From positions 1 through 37,120 of the IMG/VR virus record IMGVR_UViG_3300044611_001873: a stretch of 37,120 bases of DNA; one strand, 5' to 3'. The position numbers and the translations under genes are program-made. The DNA is from a virus. How positions within the stretch are numbered: position 1 is the first letter of the stretch; every line of letters starts with the position of its first letter. The notes beneath the pieces were generated by a model. That model worked only from the letters and a program-made list of their open reading frames with translations. It made no database searches and had not been told where the DNA came from. Positions 28,236-35,529 of this stretch are shown here, one piece after another.

Positions 28236-28797
28236 TTCGATCCCTATAAAAAACATGATTACCGATTACACCAATCCGTTCCTTACCCCAATTTGGGTTA
28301 ACATAAACGGCATGAAAGTACATAGCATCTTTCATTGAAGATAAGCGGAAGTTTTCCAAAAGAACTTTTTTAGCAACTTCATAACTTTCTTTGTACAACT
28401 CAGGATGCTTAATTTTTGGTCTGCCACCATTCTCGCAGTACCAACTAAATTGGCAAACAACATACTTGTCAAAATATGTTTTTTGGTAGACTACTTGGCA
28501 AATATCATTTGGGAAGTTAGGATGCTTTGATCTATTCAAAGTAACCTGGGCCACTGCCACTTTTCCTTCGAAACTTTCTGATCCAGATTCGAAATAAACA
28601 TTTCTTGCCAAACATTCTAATTGACGCTCTCTATCTTTTAGAGCAACAAGTTCTCGATTTTTAGCTTCAATTTTTGCTTGAGTAGCTATTTCGACTTGTT
28701 TATAGTAGGCTATACGATTTTTGGTAATAGCCTGTATTGCTGATCCTACTAAGAATACGCCCAGCACGAGCATACCAATTCTTAGATATTTTTCCAT
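28222..28797 (-). CDS. SleB-type cell-wall hydrolase, putative endolysin
   Basis: 191 aa. N-terminal anchor helix (about 7-24), a coiled linker, then the Hydrolase_2/SleB domain: 'ECLARNVYFESGSESFEGKV', 'AVAQVTLNRSKHPNFPNDIC', 'CQFSWYCENGGRP', 'DAMYFHAVYVNPNW'. Glu70 ('YFESGSESFEG' region) is the likely catalytic acid. The uncleaved-looking anchor suggests a signal-arrest-release endolysin. GGAGG precedes the ATG closely. Downstream overlap with a 3-TM gene supports a lysis role. Confidence 0.83.
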   Translation of the reverse strand: MEKYLRIGMLVLGVFLVGSAIQAITKNRIAYYKQVEIATQAKIEAKNRELVALKDRERQLECLARNVYFESGSESFEGKVAVAQVTLNRSKHPNFPNDICQVVYQKTYFDKYVVCQFSWYCENGGRPKIKHPELYKESYEVAKKVLLENFRLSSMKDAMYFHAVYVNPNWGKERIGVIGNHVFYRDRNVKS

Positions 28798-28938
28798 AGT
28801 TAAATCCTCCTATTAGTTAATGTGTATCGCTACACACCAGCCGTCCAAAAAATATTAAAAACTGCTGTGGGCTGAAATCCGAGGGCCATAAGTTCTCTTT
28901 TTTCAAACCGTTAATTAATTATCTCGATTGAAAATGAA
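28798..28938 (-). other. Gap with a doubtful 19-codon ORF
   Basis: Minus strand 28889-28830 encodes MALGFQPTAVFNIFWTAGV after AGAGAA. A small hairpin GTGT-AGCGAT-ACAC follows. No promoter or terminator is obvious. The peptide may be real or chance. Confidence 0.25.
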
Positions 28939-29328
28939 TTATCTACGCATTTTGCTAATGTCAACTGCTTCTTCATCACTGAAGATAGGAACTGCATTAG
29001 ACTTGTGCATAGTACCGATTCCTTTTACTTTTGTACCTGTATAAACCTTTTGTTCAGGCTTAGTACAAGCACCACCAGTAAATGGTAAACTTGGGATTTT
29101 GGGCTGATCTGCACCTCTATGAAACGGTTTCGGTGCTACGTAAGTACTTGCTGACATCGCACGTTTTTTACGCTTCTGTTCAGCTTCAAAGCCCCATTTT
29201 TTCTGTAATTCTTTCCAATCTTCGTCCAATTGTCTTGCCTTTTGTGCCTCTTCGGAATTTCTAAATTTCTGTTTGCCTTTTCGCTTGCCTGTAGTTGATA
29301 GCCACGGGCCTTCCAAATGCATAGTCAA
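28939..29328 (-). CDS. Conserved-looking basic phage protein, unknown
   Basis: 129 aa. TTG start at 29328 chosen because AGGAGA lies 7 nt upstream (the ATG two codons later is 13 nt away). Lys/Arg-rich first half ('GKRKGKQKFRNSEEAQKARQ', 'DEDWKELQKKWGFEAEQKRK') and a second half 'SLPFTGGACTKPEQKVYTG' ending 'DEEAVDISKMRR'. Not membrane; might bind nucleic acid. No family recognised with certainty. Confidence 0.65.
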   Translation of the reverse strand: MTMHLEGPWLSTTGKRKGKQKFRNSEEAQKARQLDEDWKELQKKWGFEAEQKRKKRAMSASTYVAPKPFHRGADQPKIPSLPFTGGACTKPEQKVYTGTKVKGIGTMHKSNAVPIFSDEEAVDISKMRR

Positions 29329-29382
29329 AATATGTCTCCTGAAGTGTTAAAACATGTATTATATTACAAATTTTGGTAAATG

Positions 29383-29709
29383 TCAATCTTCAGCGAAATT
29401 TTTGCACACTTTATATAGCAATGATTCGTGATCGAGGTCTTGAAATTCTATACCCAATTCATATAAGTCGTTCGAAAAATCAGGCTGTTCGAATCCTAAA
29501 ATTTCAAATACTTCTGTTTTGGTTAGTTTTTCGCCTCTCATATAACTGACCCAAACAATGGTCATTGTGTAGCACATAAACAACTGTGCATCGTTGATGA
29601 TGCCATGAAGCTCGCACCAATTTTCGGTTTGTTTTAGATAATATTCAAAATCTTCTATCCTATGCTCTATTTGAAATAACCAATTTTTGGTATCTTCTCT
29701 AGTCCACAT
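29383..29709 (-). CDS. Unknown protein next to iscA (108 aa)
   Basis: Helical, acidic, Trp-rich ('MWTREDTKNWLFQIEHRIED', 'MCYTMTIVWVSYMRGE'). Ends 'YKVCKNFAED'. Starts 2 nt after iscA ends, so probably co-transcribed with the Fe-S genes. Function unknown. Confidence 0.65.
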   Translation of the reverse strand: MWTREDTKNWLFQIEHRIEDFEYYLKQTENWCELHGIINDAQLFMCYTMTIVWVSYMRGEKLTKTEVFEILGFEQPDFSNDLYELGIEFQDLDHESLLYKVCKNFAED

Positions 29710-29711
29710 AG

Positions 29712-30038
29712 TCAGATTCTAAATGATTCACCGCAACCGCATCGGTCCTTTTCTTTACTGTTAATAAAATCAAAACCTTCATTGAGACCTTGACGTCGCC
29801 AATCCATAGTCATTCCATCAATGTATGGTAAGTCTCGGCCGTTGACCCAAATTTTTATTCCATTGCTATCGTATGTCATATAATCACGTGTTACCGGAGG
29901 ATTATCAACATACTCTAATTTATAGGCGAGGCCTGAACAACCGGTGGTTCTTACACCAATCATTATGCCAAGGCCTCGACCTCTTTTAGATAGTTGTTGC
30001 TGTACCTTCTTCGCTGCTATTTCTGTTAGCTGTATCAT
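29712..30038 (-). CDS. iscA: IscA/HesB-type Fe-S carrier protein
   Basis: 108 aa. The three conserved Cys are present: C34 in 'TTGCSGLAYKLEY' and C100-x-C102 in 'DRCGCGESF'. Together they bind iron or a cluster for transfer to apoproteins. It overlaps iscU by 53 nt in another frame. Phage iscA genes are known in a few aquatic viruses; together with iscU they form a partial assembly system, without cysteine desulfurase (IscS). Confidence 0.92.
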   Translation of the reverse strand: MIQLTEIAAKKVQQQLSKRGRGLGIMIGVRTTGCSGLAYKLEYVDNPPVTRDYMTYDSNGIKIWVNGRDLPYIDGMTMDWRRQGLNEGFDFINSKEKDRCGCGESFRI

Positions 30039-30408
30039 TTTTTGATTTATAATCTGCTAATGCTGCTTTAATTGCATCTTCCGCCAATATGGAACAGTGG
30101 ATTTTGACAGGAGGTAACGCGAGTTCTTCCGCAATGTGGGTATTCTTAATCGAATTCGCCTCATCCAGACTCTTTCCCTTAAGCCACGTAGTGACAAGCG
30201 ACGAAGATGCGATCGCCGAACCGCAACCATATGTCTTAAATTTAGCATCTGTGATAACATTGTCCTCTACCTTGATTTGAAGTTGAAGTACATCTCCGCA
30301 AGCAGGTGCACCAACTAACCCGGTGCCCACGCTTGGATCATCTTTATCAAGTTTTCCAACATTACGTGGATTTTCGTAGTGGTCTACAACTTGATCCGAA
30401 TAAGCCAT
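29986..30408 (-). CDS. iscU: IscU-type Fe-S cluster scaffold
   Basis: 140 aa. Scaffold Cys C37 ('GAPACGDV', with Asp39), C62 ('TYGCGSAIA') and C105 ('VKIHCSILA') with His104 are intact. The HscA-binding 'LPPVK' loop (98-102) is there too. The C-terminal tail (NDTANRNSSEEGTATTI) is an unusual extension coded over the start of iscA. The ATG overlaps the stop of a tiny basic gene (TAATG). Confidence 0.94.
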   Translation of the reverse strand: MAYSDQVVDHYENPRNVGKLDKDDPSVGTGLVGAPACGDVLQLQIKVEDNVITDAKFKTYGCGSAIASSSLVTTWLKGKSLDEANSIKNTHIAEELALPPVKIHCSILAEDAIKAALADYKSKNDTANRNSSEEGTATTI

Positions 30409-30491
30409 TATTTGCTCTTCTTTCTTCTCGTAGTTTTAGCTCTTGATGCTGCTTTTGTTTTTGCTGCTCTTTCTCTAAGTATTTTAGCCAT
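30408..30491 (-). CDS. Tiny basic protein (27 aa)
   Basis: Starts MAKILRERAAKTKAASRAKT and ends TRRKKSK. About half of the residues are Lys or Arg. GGAAG precedes the ATG, and its stop overlaps the iscU start. Protamine-like or ribosomal-peptide-like; function unknown. Confidence 0.6.
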   Translation of the reverse strand: MAKILRERAAKTKAASRAKTTRRKKSK

Positions 30492-30492
30492 T

Positions 30493-30564
30493 TTAAATTC
30501 TTCCTTTTCTACGTAAAACACGTCTTGCTGCTGCTTTGGTTTTTGTTTTAGCTCTATAACCCAT
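30493..30564 (-). CDS. Tiny basic protein (23 aa)
   Basis: Starts MGYRAKTKTKAAARRVLRRK and ends GRI. Strong AGGAGG with good spacing, which argues for translation. It is directly followed by a second basic mini-gene and preceded by the Hc1-like gene. Probably nucleic-acid binding. Confidence 0.6.
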   Translation of the reverse strand: MGYRAKTKTKAAARRVLRRKGRI

Positions 30565-30580
30565 ATTGGCCTCCTATAAA

Positions 30581-30775
30581 TTATTTAGTTTTAGATTCTT
30601 TACGTTCGTTTTTGACAGCAGTTACATCGTTACGCACATCTTTACAAAACTTAGATAATTCTTGTAGTCCTTTACGCACACGAGTGCCAGCACTGCCTAC
30701 ACCTTTGTCATAAAACTTTTCGAAGTCGCCTTCCATTGATTCTACTAATGCTACTAATTCTTGATACTTACTCAT
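30581..30775 (-). CDS. Histone H1-like Hc1 family protein
   Basis: 64 aa. 'FEKFYDKGVGSAGTRVRKGLQELSKF' matches the Hc1/HctA pattern (FYxKGNKAAGTRxRKxLQEL). Hc1-type proteins compact DNA in Chlamydia and are widespread in Bacteroidetes and phages. Ends with a lysine-rich tail. Overlaps the HAD gene stop by 8 nt and is followed by two tiny basic genes. Confidence 0.8.
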   Translation of the reverse strand: MSKYQELVALVESMEGDFEKFYDKGVGSAGTRVRKGLQELSKFCKDVRNDVTAVKNERKESKTK

Positions 30776-31367
30776 TATTTTCTCCTTGGGTTATAATGTT
30801 ATATATATCTTTCCAATTTTTTACAATTGGATAAGAACACGCATGATTCATATTATGTCCGTGTTCCATTAAAATAGATCTTAAACCTAATTTGTATCCA
30901 ACATCTGCGTTTTCTGGCTTATCTTCAATCCAGAATAAGTTGCTGTCTTTATAATTAGATAAAACCTCGTCTTTATCTCCGCCAGTATCTAAAAAAATAA
31001 ATTTTTCAAATGTGTTAGATCCAAAGATTTTTTTTATATTCATTTCTCTAAGACGCTGTGCATTTTCATCTTTACTTAGACTAGTGATTAAATGAAATTG
31101 ATAACCATGTTCTTCATGTAGTCTCTTAACATAGTGTGCAGCGTCTCTTAATGCAGGAAGGAAACCTATGGCAGCACTTTCGTTAAAAGTTCTTACCATT
31201 TTCTTAGAATCTTCTTGAGTTAAATTTTCGAAATGATCGTGAAAGTGATAGCTGTAATGCCCATTAGGGATAAGTTTATATCCTCGTTCTTGCATCCAAA
31301 TTCTAAATGCCCATTCCCAGTCTAAAATTACACCGTCGGCATCAGTTAAAATAATTTTTTTCTTCAT
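30768..31367 (-). CDS. HAD-superfamily hydrolase
   Basis: 199 aa. HAD motif I 'ILTDADGVILDW' (D8-x-D10), motif II 'HLITSLS', motif III Lys near 'FEKFIFLDTGGDKDE', and motif IV 'LFWIEDKPENAD'. Similar to 5'-nucleotidase-like/polynucleotide phosphatase-like HADs of marine phages. Substrate not determined. Confidence 0.82.
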   Translation of the reverse strand: MKKKIILTDADGVILDWEWAFRIWMQERGYKLIPNGHYSYHFHDHFENLTQEDSKKMVRTFNESAAIGFLPALRDAAHYVKRLHEEHGYQFHLITSLSKDENAQRLREMNIKKIFGSNTFEKFIFLDTGGDKDEVLSNYKDSNLFWIEDKPENADVGYKLGLRSILMEHGHNMNHACSYPIVKNWKDIYNIITQGENNE

Positions 31368-31403
31368 GAATTAAACATAACGATTTGTTGGTCGAAAGTC
31401 AAC

Positions 31404-31700
31404 TTAATTGGCAAATACATTTGGTGATCCGGATGTAATAGCACCGGCATCGGCTGAATCTCCAACTCTTCCGATTGCTTTATTGTTTACAAACACGTTC
31501 CCAGATCCTACATTTATAACGGCAGTATGAGTGACTGAACAACCTCTACCTGTTAAACGATGAACGACAGTAGGGTCTCCCTGTCTTTCTATACCTTTAC
31601 TATTAGCAAATACGTTAGTTGATGGACTGGTTAATGTAGTTGTTCCATCACACCCGTGCCCAGTTGATATAGTATCCCCGATTCTAGCTACTGATGGCAT
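31404..31700 (-). CDS. PAAR-domain spike-tip protein
   Basis: 98 aa. Typical PAAR repeats: 'VARIGDTISTGHGCDG', 'VFANSKGIERQGDPTVVHRL', 'VFVNNKAIGRVGDSADAGAI', 'GSPNVFAN'. Forms the sharp cone at the tip of the phage tail spike (gp5.4-like in T4), with His and Cys likely holding a metal. This is direct evidence of a contractile-tail phage. Stop and start overlap by 1 nt with the 31700 gene. Confidence 0.93.
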   Translation of the reverse strand: MPSVARIGDTISTGHGCDGTTTLTSPSTNVFANSKGIERQGDPTVVHRLTGRGCSVTHTAVINVGSGNVFVNNKAIGRVGDSADAGAITSGSPNVFAN

Positions 31701-32014
31701 TATAAAACTATCCCTCCGTTAGTTACAGGTTGAATACCTGTAGTTTGATATATGTACTGTTTAGCAATTTCGTCATCTGAATGTGCGGCAACTATAACTG
31801 CATTTTTATTGAATCTTAATTTTGTTTCTGGATTCACGGTGACTAGTATAGGAGCCATTCCTATTCCTTTTTGACTCATAGCTAACATTAAAGGCCTATC
31901 CAATGTAAAATGTTTTTCATCATCACTGACAAATTTACCTATAACTTCTTCGCCTGACATTAACTTAATTGTAACTACATCGTTTTCATCAAATCTTGTT
32001 TTTTCTAATAACAT
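31700..32014 (-). CDS. Conserved beta-rich phage protein, Sm-like fold possible
   Basis: 104 aa. 'DVVTIKLMSGEEVIGKFVSDDEKHFTLDRPLML' has the strand pattern of Sm/Lsm-like small barrels, followed by 'NKNAVIVAAHSDDEIAKQYI'. Seen in many T4-like marine phages; function unknown. Lies between glutaredoxin and PAAR with 1-nt junctions. Confidence 0.65.
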   Translation of the reverse strand: MLLEKTRFDENDVVTIKLMSGEEVIGKFVSDDEKHFTLDRPLMLAMSQKGIGMAPILVTVNPETKLRFNKNAVIVAAHSDDEIAKQYIYQTTGIQPVTNGGIVL

Positions 32015-32015
32015 A

Positions 32016-32240
32016 TTAGCCTTTCAAATATTGTTTAAGTTCTGTAAATCCACCGACTAATTTTCCATCTAAAAAAATCTGCGGAACTGTACGTGCTGTT
32101 GGAACTGCTTCTAATAAATCTTCTTTGGAAAATCCATCTCCAATTTTCTTTTCTTCAAATTCAATGCCTTTCATTGTGAGCAAAGCCTTGGCCTGATCAC
32201 AAAACGGACAATGGTACTTACTCCATACTACTGCTTTCAT
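32016..32240 (-). CDS. grx: Glutaredoxin (NrdC-like)
   Basis: 74 aa. Active site 'CPFCDQAKALL' (C11-x2-C14), cis-Pro loop 'TARTVPQIFLDG' and 'VGGFTELKQYL'. Provides electrons for class I ribonucleotide reductase, whose genes lie a few kilobases upstream in the same direction. Overlaps the next gene by 4 nt. Confidence 0.94.
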   Translation of the reverse strand: MKAVVWSKYHCPFCDQAKALLTMKGIEFEEKKIGDGFSKEDLLEAVPTARTVPQIFLDGKLVGGFTELKQYLKG

Positions 32241-32695
32241 TCTTTATCCTTTATATTTGATGTATCGTAAGTTTGATGAAAGATGTCTTTTTTAACTGCA
32301 CCATAATCTCCTTCGCCATGTCTTACTATATAATCATTTCCTTTTGTGTATTCTAGATCTCCCCAAGATGTATGTAATACTCCATCATGGTCTGCTAATT
32401 TAGCATACTTAATTATTTTTTTAGGTGTTGCTGTATTTTCATCATCTACATCATATTTGTCATAAAACGATTCTGGACTTACAGGATATTTTTCTCCTTT
32501 AGGGCCAGTAATAATTTTATGACCAGCTTCATATCTAACAGGACCTTCTAATGTATCGATTGTTCCTGAATCTGTAGCTGTTTCATAATGGACAGGATTT
32601 GGTTTTTTATAAGTTTTAAATCCTCCACTTTTAAACCAATTATCTTCTATGGCTTCTTCTGTGACCAAATTAATATATTCTCTTAGTGTTTTCAT
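32237..32695 (-). CDS. Two-repeat protein with capsid-targeting-like N-terminus
   Basis: 152 aa. MKTLREYINLVTEEAIEDNW resembles T4 internal-protein leaders (MKTYQEFIAEA), with a candidate cut at 'LVTE|EA'. The rest has two related units: 'VRYEAGHKIITGPKGEKYPV' with 'FYDKYD', and 'LEYTKGNDYIVRHGEGDYG' with 'FHQTYD', like the PGDYG domain of phage proteins. Possibly packaged in the head and injected. Confidence 0.6.
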   Translation of the reverse strand: MKTLREYINLVTEEAIEDNWFKSGGFKTYKKPNPVHYETATDSGTIDTLEGPVRYEAGHKIITGPKGEKYPVSPESFYDKYDVDDENTATPKKIIKYAKLADHDGVLHTSWGDLEYTKGNDYIVRHGEGDYGAVKKDIFHQTYDTSNIKDKE

Positions 32696-33897
32696 ACTAT
32701 AAAATGTTCTGTTCCATCTACATAAAAATTGTATTGAAAATTTTTATCTAATAATAGTAGTGCAGGTTCATTAAAACACCAACTATTACCAGTTCCATAA
32801 CTATAACTTTTATTTTTAGTTATATTTTTTAATGAATCTTTAAAAAAATTAAATGAAACAGAGTTGAAAACTATTGGTTTTGTTTTTTCAGAAGTAATTT
32901 TCCAAAAGTCTGTATCATATGTAGAACCTCCAATATAATGGTAAGCTATCATATCTCTAACTTGTTCTGCAAGAGATCGAAAATCAGATTCAACTTTATC
33001 TGCAGACATTTTCTGGGTTATATAATCAAAGAAAATTCTATTAATTCTATCATAGTTAAAAATAGAATTAGCAAATAATGGTTCGAAGAATATTGCAGCA
33101 TTGCCATTCTTTATAATTCGGTTATCTAAAATATTTTTACTATAAAAAGACTTAAAAGTGTATTCGATGTTATCTAATTGTTCCAAAGGTATATTAATGA
33201 GTTGAGAAAAATTTGCTCGGGCATCATTTATAGATGTAATTTTGTCATTAAACATATAACCATAACTTCTTCTGAAAGTTAAGGGTATTTCAAACATCCA
33301 CCCATCTGGAGTAGCAGTATGTCCGGTATAGTGCCAGTCGCCGGGTTGTCTAACATTATGTATCAATGCATGATTTACCGTGAAATCTTCTAAGACTACG
33401 CAGTTTTCGAAATTAGAAGGAAATCCTGTGCAATCCATTACATAATCAAAAGAATAGTCGATGTTATTGATAGATAGAAACACAGATTCGTTAGTTTGAT
33501 TTACCGATGTTACCTTGCCTTCTATGACAGATAACTTTTCCTTCCATTTTTTTACTAATCTAGGCAGTATGAATGATTTCAATTTTTCCGAATCAAAGTG
33601 AATCGCCAAAGATCCTGCTAAAAACGGATTAAGAAAATCAGCTTCTCTCCAATCTTTGTATAGACTTCCTAACTTTAATGTTCCGTCTAATTTATCTAAA
33701 TCAAAGACTAGATCAAAATCTGCACCAGTTTGAAGAGCTGCGATGAAAGAAGGATTAGAACTTTCTCCTATACCAAAAATTTTCGTAGAAGGGTCATGAA
33801 TACACACTACTTGCCATGTTTCATCTAAGTATGATAAAAAATGACACAATGCTTGTATTCCGGCTGTTCCAGCACCAACTATGGCTAATTTTTTCAT
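32692..33897 (-). CDS. Flavin-dependent (tryptophan) halogenase-like protein
   Basis: 401 aa, shorter than classic tryptophan halogenases (about 530). FAD-binding 'LAIVGAGTAGIQAL' near the N-terminus, 'GIGESSNPSF', 'DCTGFPSNF', 'GWMFEIPLTFRRSYGY' (cf. the WxWxIP motif) and 'FEPLFANSIFNYDRI'. The active-site Lys of halogenases (usually about residue 79) is not obvious: K76 or K82 in 'LDGTLKLGSLYKDW'. May halogenate or hydroxylate an unknown substrate; phage halogenases are known from cyanophages. Coupled to nrdB (1-nt overlap). Confidence 0.78.
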   Translation of the reverse strand: MKKLAIVGAGTAGIQALCHFLSYLDETWQVVCIHDPSTKIFGIGESSNPSFIAALQTGADFDLVFDLDKLDGTLKLGSLYKDWREADFLNPFLAGSLAIHFDSEKLKSFILPRLVKKWKEKLSVIEGKVTSVNQTNESVFLSINNIDYSFDYVMDCTGFPSNFENCVVLEDFTVNHALIHNVRQPGDWHYTGHTATPDGWMFEIPLTFRRSYGYMFNDKITSINDARANFSQLINIPLEQLDNIEYTFKSFYSKNILDNRIIKNGNAAIFFEPLFANSIFNYDRINRIFFDYITQKMSADKVESDFRSLAEQVRDMIAYHYIGGSTYDTDFWKITSEKTKPIVFNSVSFNFFKDSLKNITKNKSYSYGTGNSWCFNEPALLLLDKNFQYNFYVDGTEHFIV

Positions 33898-34997
33898 TAT
33901 AATACTGGCAACTCTTCATAATCTATAGCATCTGACATAACACCTATAACATAGTTAGTCGACTCGTTCTCTTGTAAGGCAGTTTGTTTCTTACTAGTGT
34001 CGCTGTGCTTGTTGAACCAAGGTATTGGTGTAGTTTTCGGTGCAGGACTTTGATACTTAATGCCAATTTCTTTTAGAGCCGCGGCTGCTGTGTAATCTAC
34101 AAAATCTTTTAAGATATTTGCATTAAGTCCAATTACAGGACCCTTTTTGAACAAATAATCTGCCCACGCTTTTTCTTCTCTGATTACATCTTCATACATA
34201 GCATATACTTCTGCTTCACATTCTATTTTGGCACGAACGAATCTTTCATCTTCTTTAACCACTGCATTGATAAGCATAGCAGTCCATTCTTTATGTAATA
34301 GTTCGTCTTGTAAAATTAAACTAATAATATTACCATTGCCAATAAAGATCTTGTTCTCTACCATGGCCAAGCTTGTAGCAAAGCTAACCATAAATCTAAA
34401 AGCTTCTAAAGCATAGCTGGCGTTCAATGCTAACCAAATTGCTTTGACATGTTCAATTTCTGTTACATTCTCTGTCAGTTCTTTACGGCAATTTAGTCTG
34501 TGTAATAAATCATAGTACTTGCCTACACTACTGGCCATATCAACTATTTCTTGTGTATCGTGAATAGTATTAAACACTTCCTTAGGCACGTTGTAGATGT
34601 TACGAATAATGTGGCTGTAACTACGGCTATGAATATTAGTTTCAAAGAAACTCCAGTTGTACATTAGTGCTTCTAATTCAGGCAAACTAACACAAGGAGT
34701 AAAAACTTGTGCGGGTCCACGCCCTTGCAAACTGTCTAAGGCTGTCTGTCTTAACAAGTTACTGGTAAAGATATGTTTAACTGCATCGCTGGCTTCTTTA
34801 AAATCTCCGGCATCTTTAGTTAGACTAATTTCTTCTGGTACCCAAAAGAATCCTCTAGCTGTCTGTTCAATCTTTTGAATCTTAGGATATTTCACTTCTT
34901 CAAATCGTTGAATAGTAACAGGACCTTCTGGATCTAAAAACATCTTACGTGATAGATAGTCTGTCTTAGTGTTTAAATTATATTGCTGTTTGCTCAT
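33897..34997 (-). CDS. nrdB: Ribonucleotide reductase small subunit NrdB (class Ia)
   Basis: 366 aa. Iron ligands and radical tyrosine are recognisable: D88 ('TALDSLQGRGP'), E119, H123 and Y127 in 'ETNIHSRSYSHIIRN', and 'LQDELLHKEW' downstream. The spacing E119-x3-H123 has one residue more than the E-x2-H of E. coli and T4 NrdB. The C-terminal tail that docks on NrdA is 'YEELPVL'. Makes dNTPs for phage replication. Coupled to the upstream SOD-like gene by a 20-nt overlap. Confidence 0.95.
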   Translation of the reverse strand: MSKQQYNLNTKTDYLSRKMFLDPEGPVTIQRFEEVKYPKIQKIEQTARGFFWVPEEISLTKDAGDFKEASDAVKHIFTSNLLRQTALDSLQGRGPAQVFTPCVSLPELEALMYNWSFFETNIHSRSYSHIIRNIYNVPKEVFNTIHDTQEIVDMASSVGKYYDLLHRLNCRKELTENVTEIEHVKAIWLALNASYALEAFRFMVSFATSLAMVENKIFIGNGNIISLILQDELLHKEWTAMLINAVVKEDERFVRAKIECEAEVYAMYEDVIREEKAWADYLFKKGPVIGLNANILKDFVDYTAAAALKEIGIKYQSPAPKTTPIPWFNKHSDTSKKQTALQENESTNYVIGVMSDAIDYEELPVL

Positions 34998-35529
34998 TGA
35001 TGTGATCCCAATTTATTATTTTCCATTGATTTTCTAAATATTTCTTTTTATCTGATTGATAGTCTAATGCCCAAGAATGTTCCCACCAATCGATTAACAA
35101 TACTATATCTTTTTTAATTTCGTGATTTACAATTTTTTTAATCTTACCGCTCTTGCTAAGATATACCCAACCACTGCCTTGTATACTCATTGCTTCTTTT
35201 TCAAATTCTTTTTTGAAATTATCAAAACTTTTAAAATGTTTTTCAATAAAAGTTAAAATATTTCCTGTAGGTTTGTTTGACCCACTTGGTCCTTGATATT
35301 GTTGAAACAAAATATTGTGTAGAAAAACTCCTGCTTCGTTGAACACTGGATCGCCTTCGTTATTGTTGTAGCGTTCAGCATATGTCTTAGCCAATTTTCC
35401 GTAATGATATCTTATTGTCTCTTCAGAAATAGCTGGATCAAGTTCGTCATAATCGTAAGGCAGTTTTTTAATTTCTAATTTATCAGGTCTACCTTCTAAT
35501 AATACATTTCTAATAAAACTATATGTCAT
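34978..35529 (-). CDS. sod: Fe/Mn superoxide dismutase family protein with N-terminal tag
   Basis: 183 aa. Metal ligands of Fe/Mn-SOD are all in place: H42 ('IRYHYGKLAKTY'), H71 ('VFLHNILFQQY'), D147 and H151 ('LLIDWWEHSWALDY'). 'KLPYDYDELDPAIS' and 'GSGWVYLSKSGK' are typical too. A 13-residue leader MTYSFIRNVLLEG, ending in a T4 prohead-protease-like LLE|G, precedes the SOD domain. It lies between nrdA and nrdB with overlaps at both ends. Removes superoxide; unusually placed. Confidence 0.85.
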   Translation of the reverse strand: MTYSFIRNVLLEGRPDKLEIKKLPYDYDELDPAISEETIRYHYGKLAKTYAERYNNNEGDPVFNEAGVFLHNILFQQYQGPSGSNKPTGNILTFIEKHFKSFDNFKKEFEKEAMSIQGSGWVYLSKSGKIKKIVNHEIKKDIVLLIDWWEHSWALDYQSDKKKYLENQWKIINWDHINEQTAI

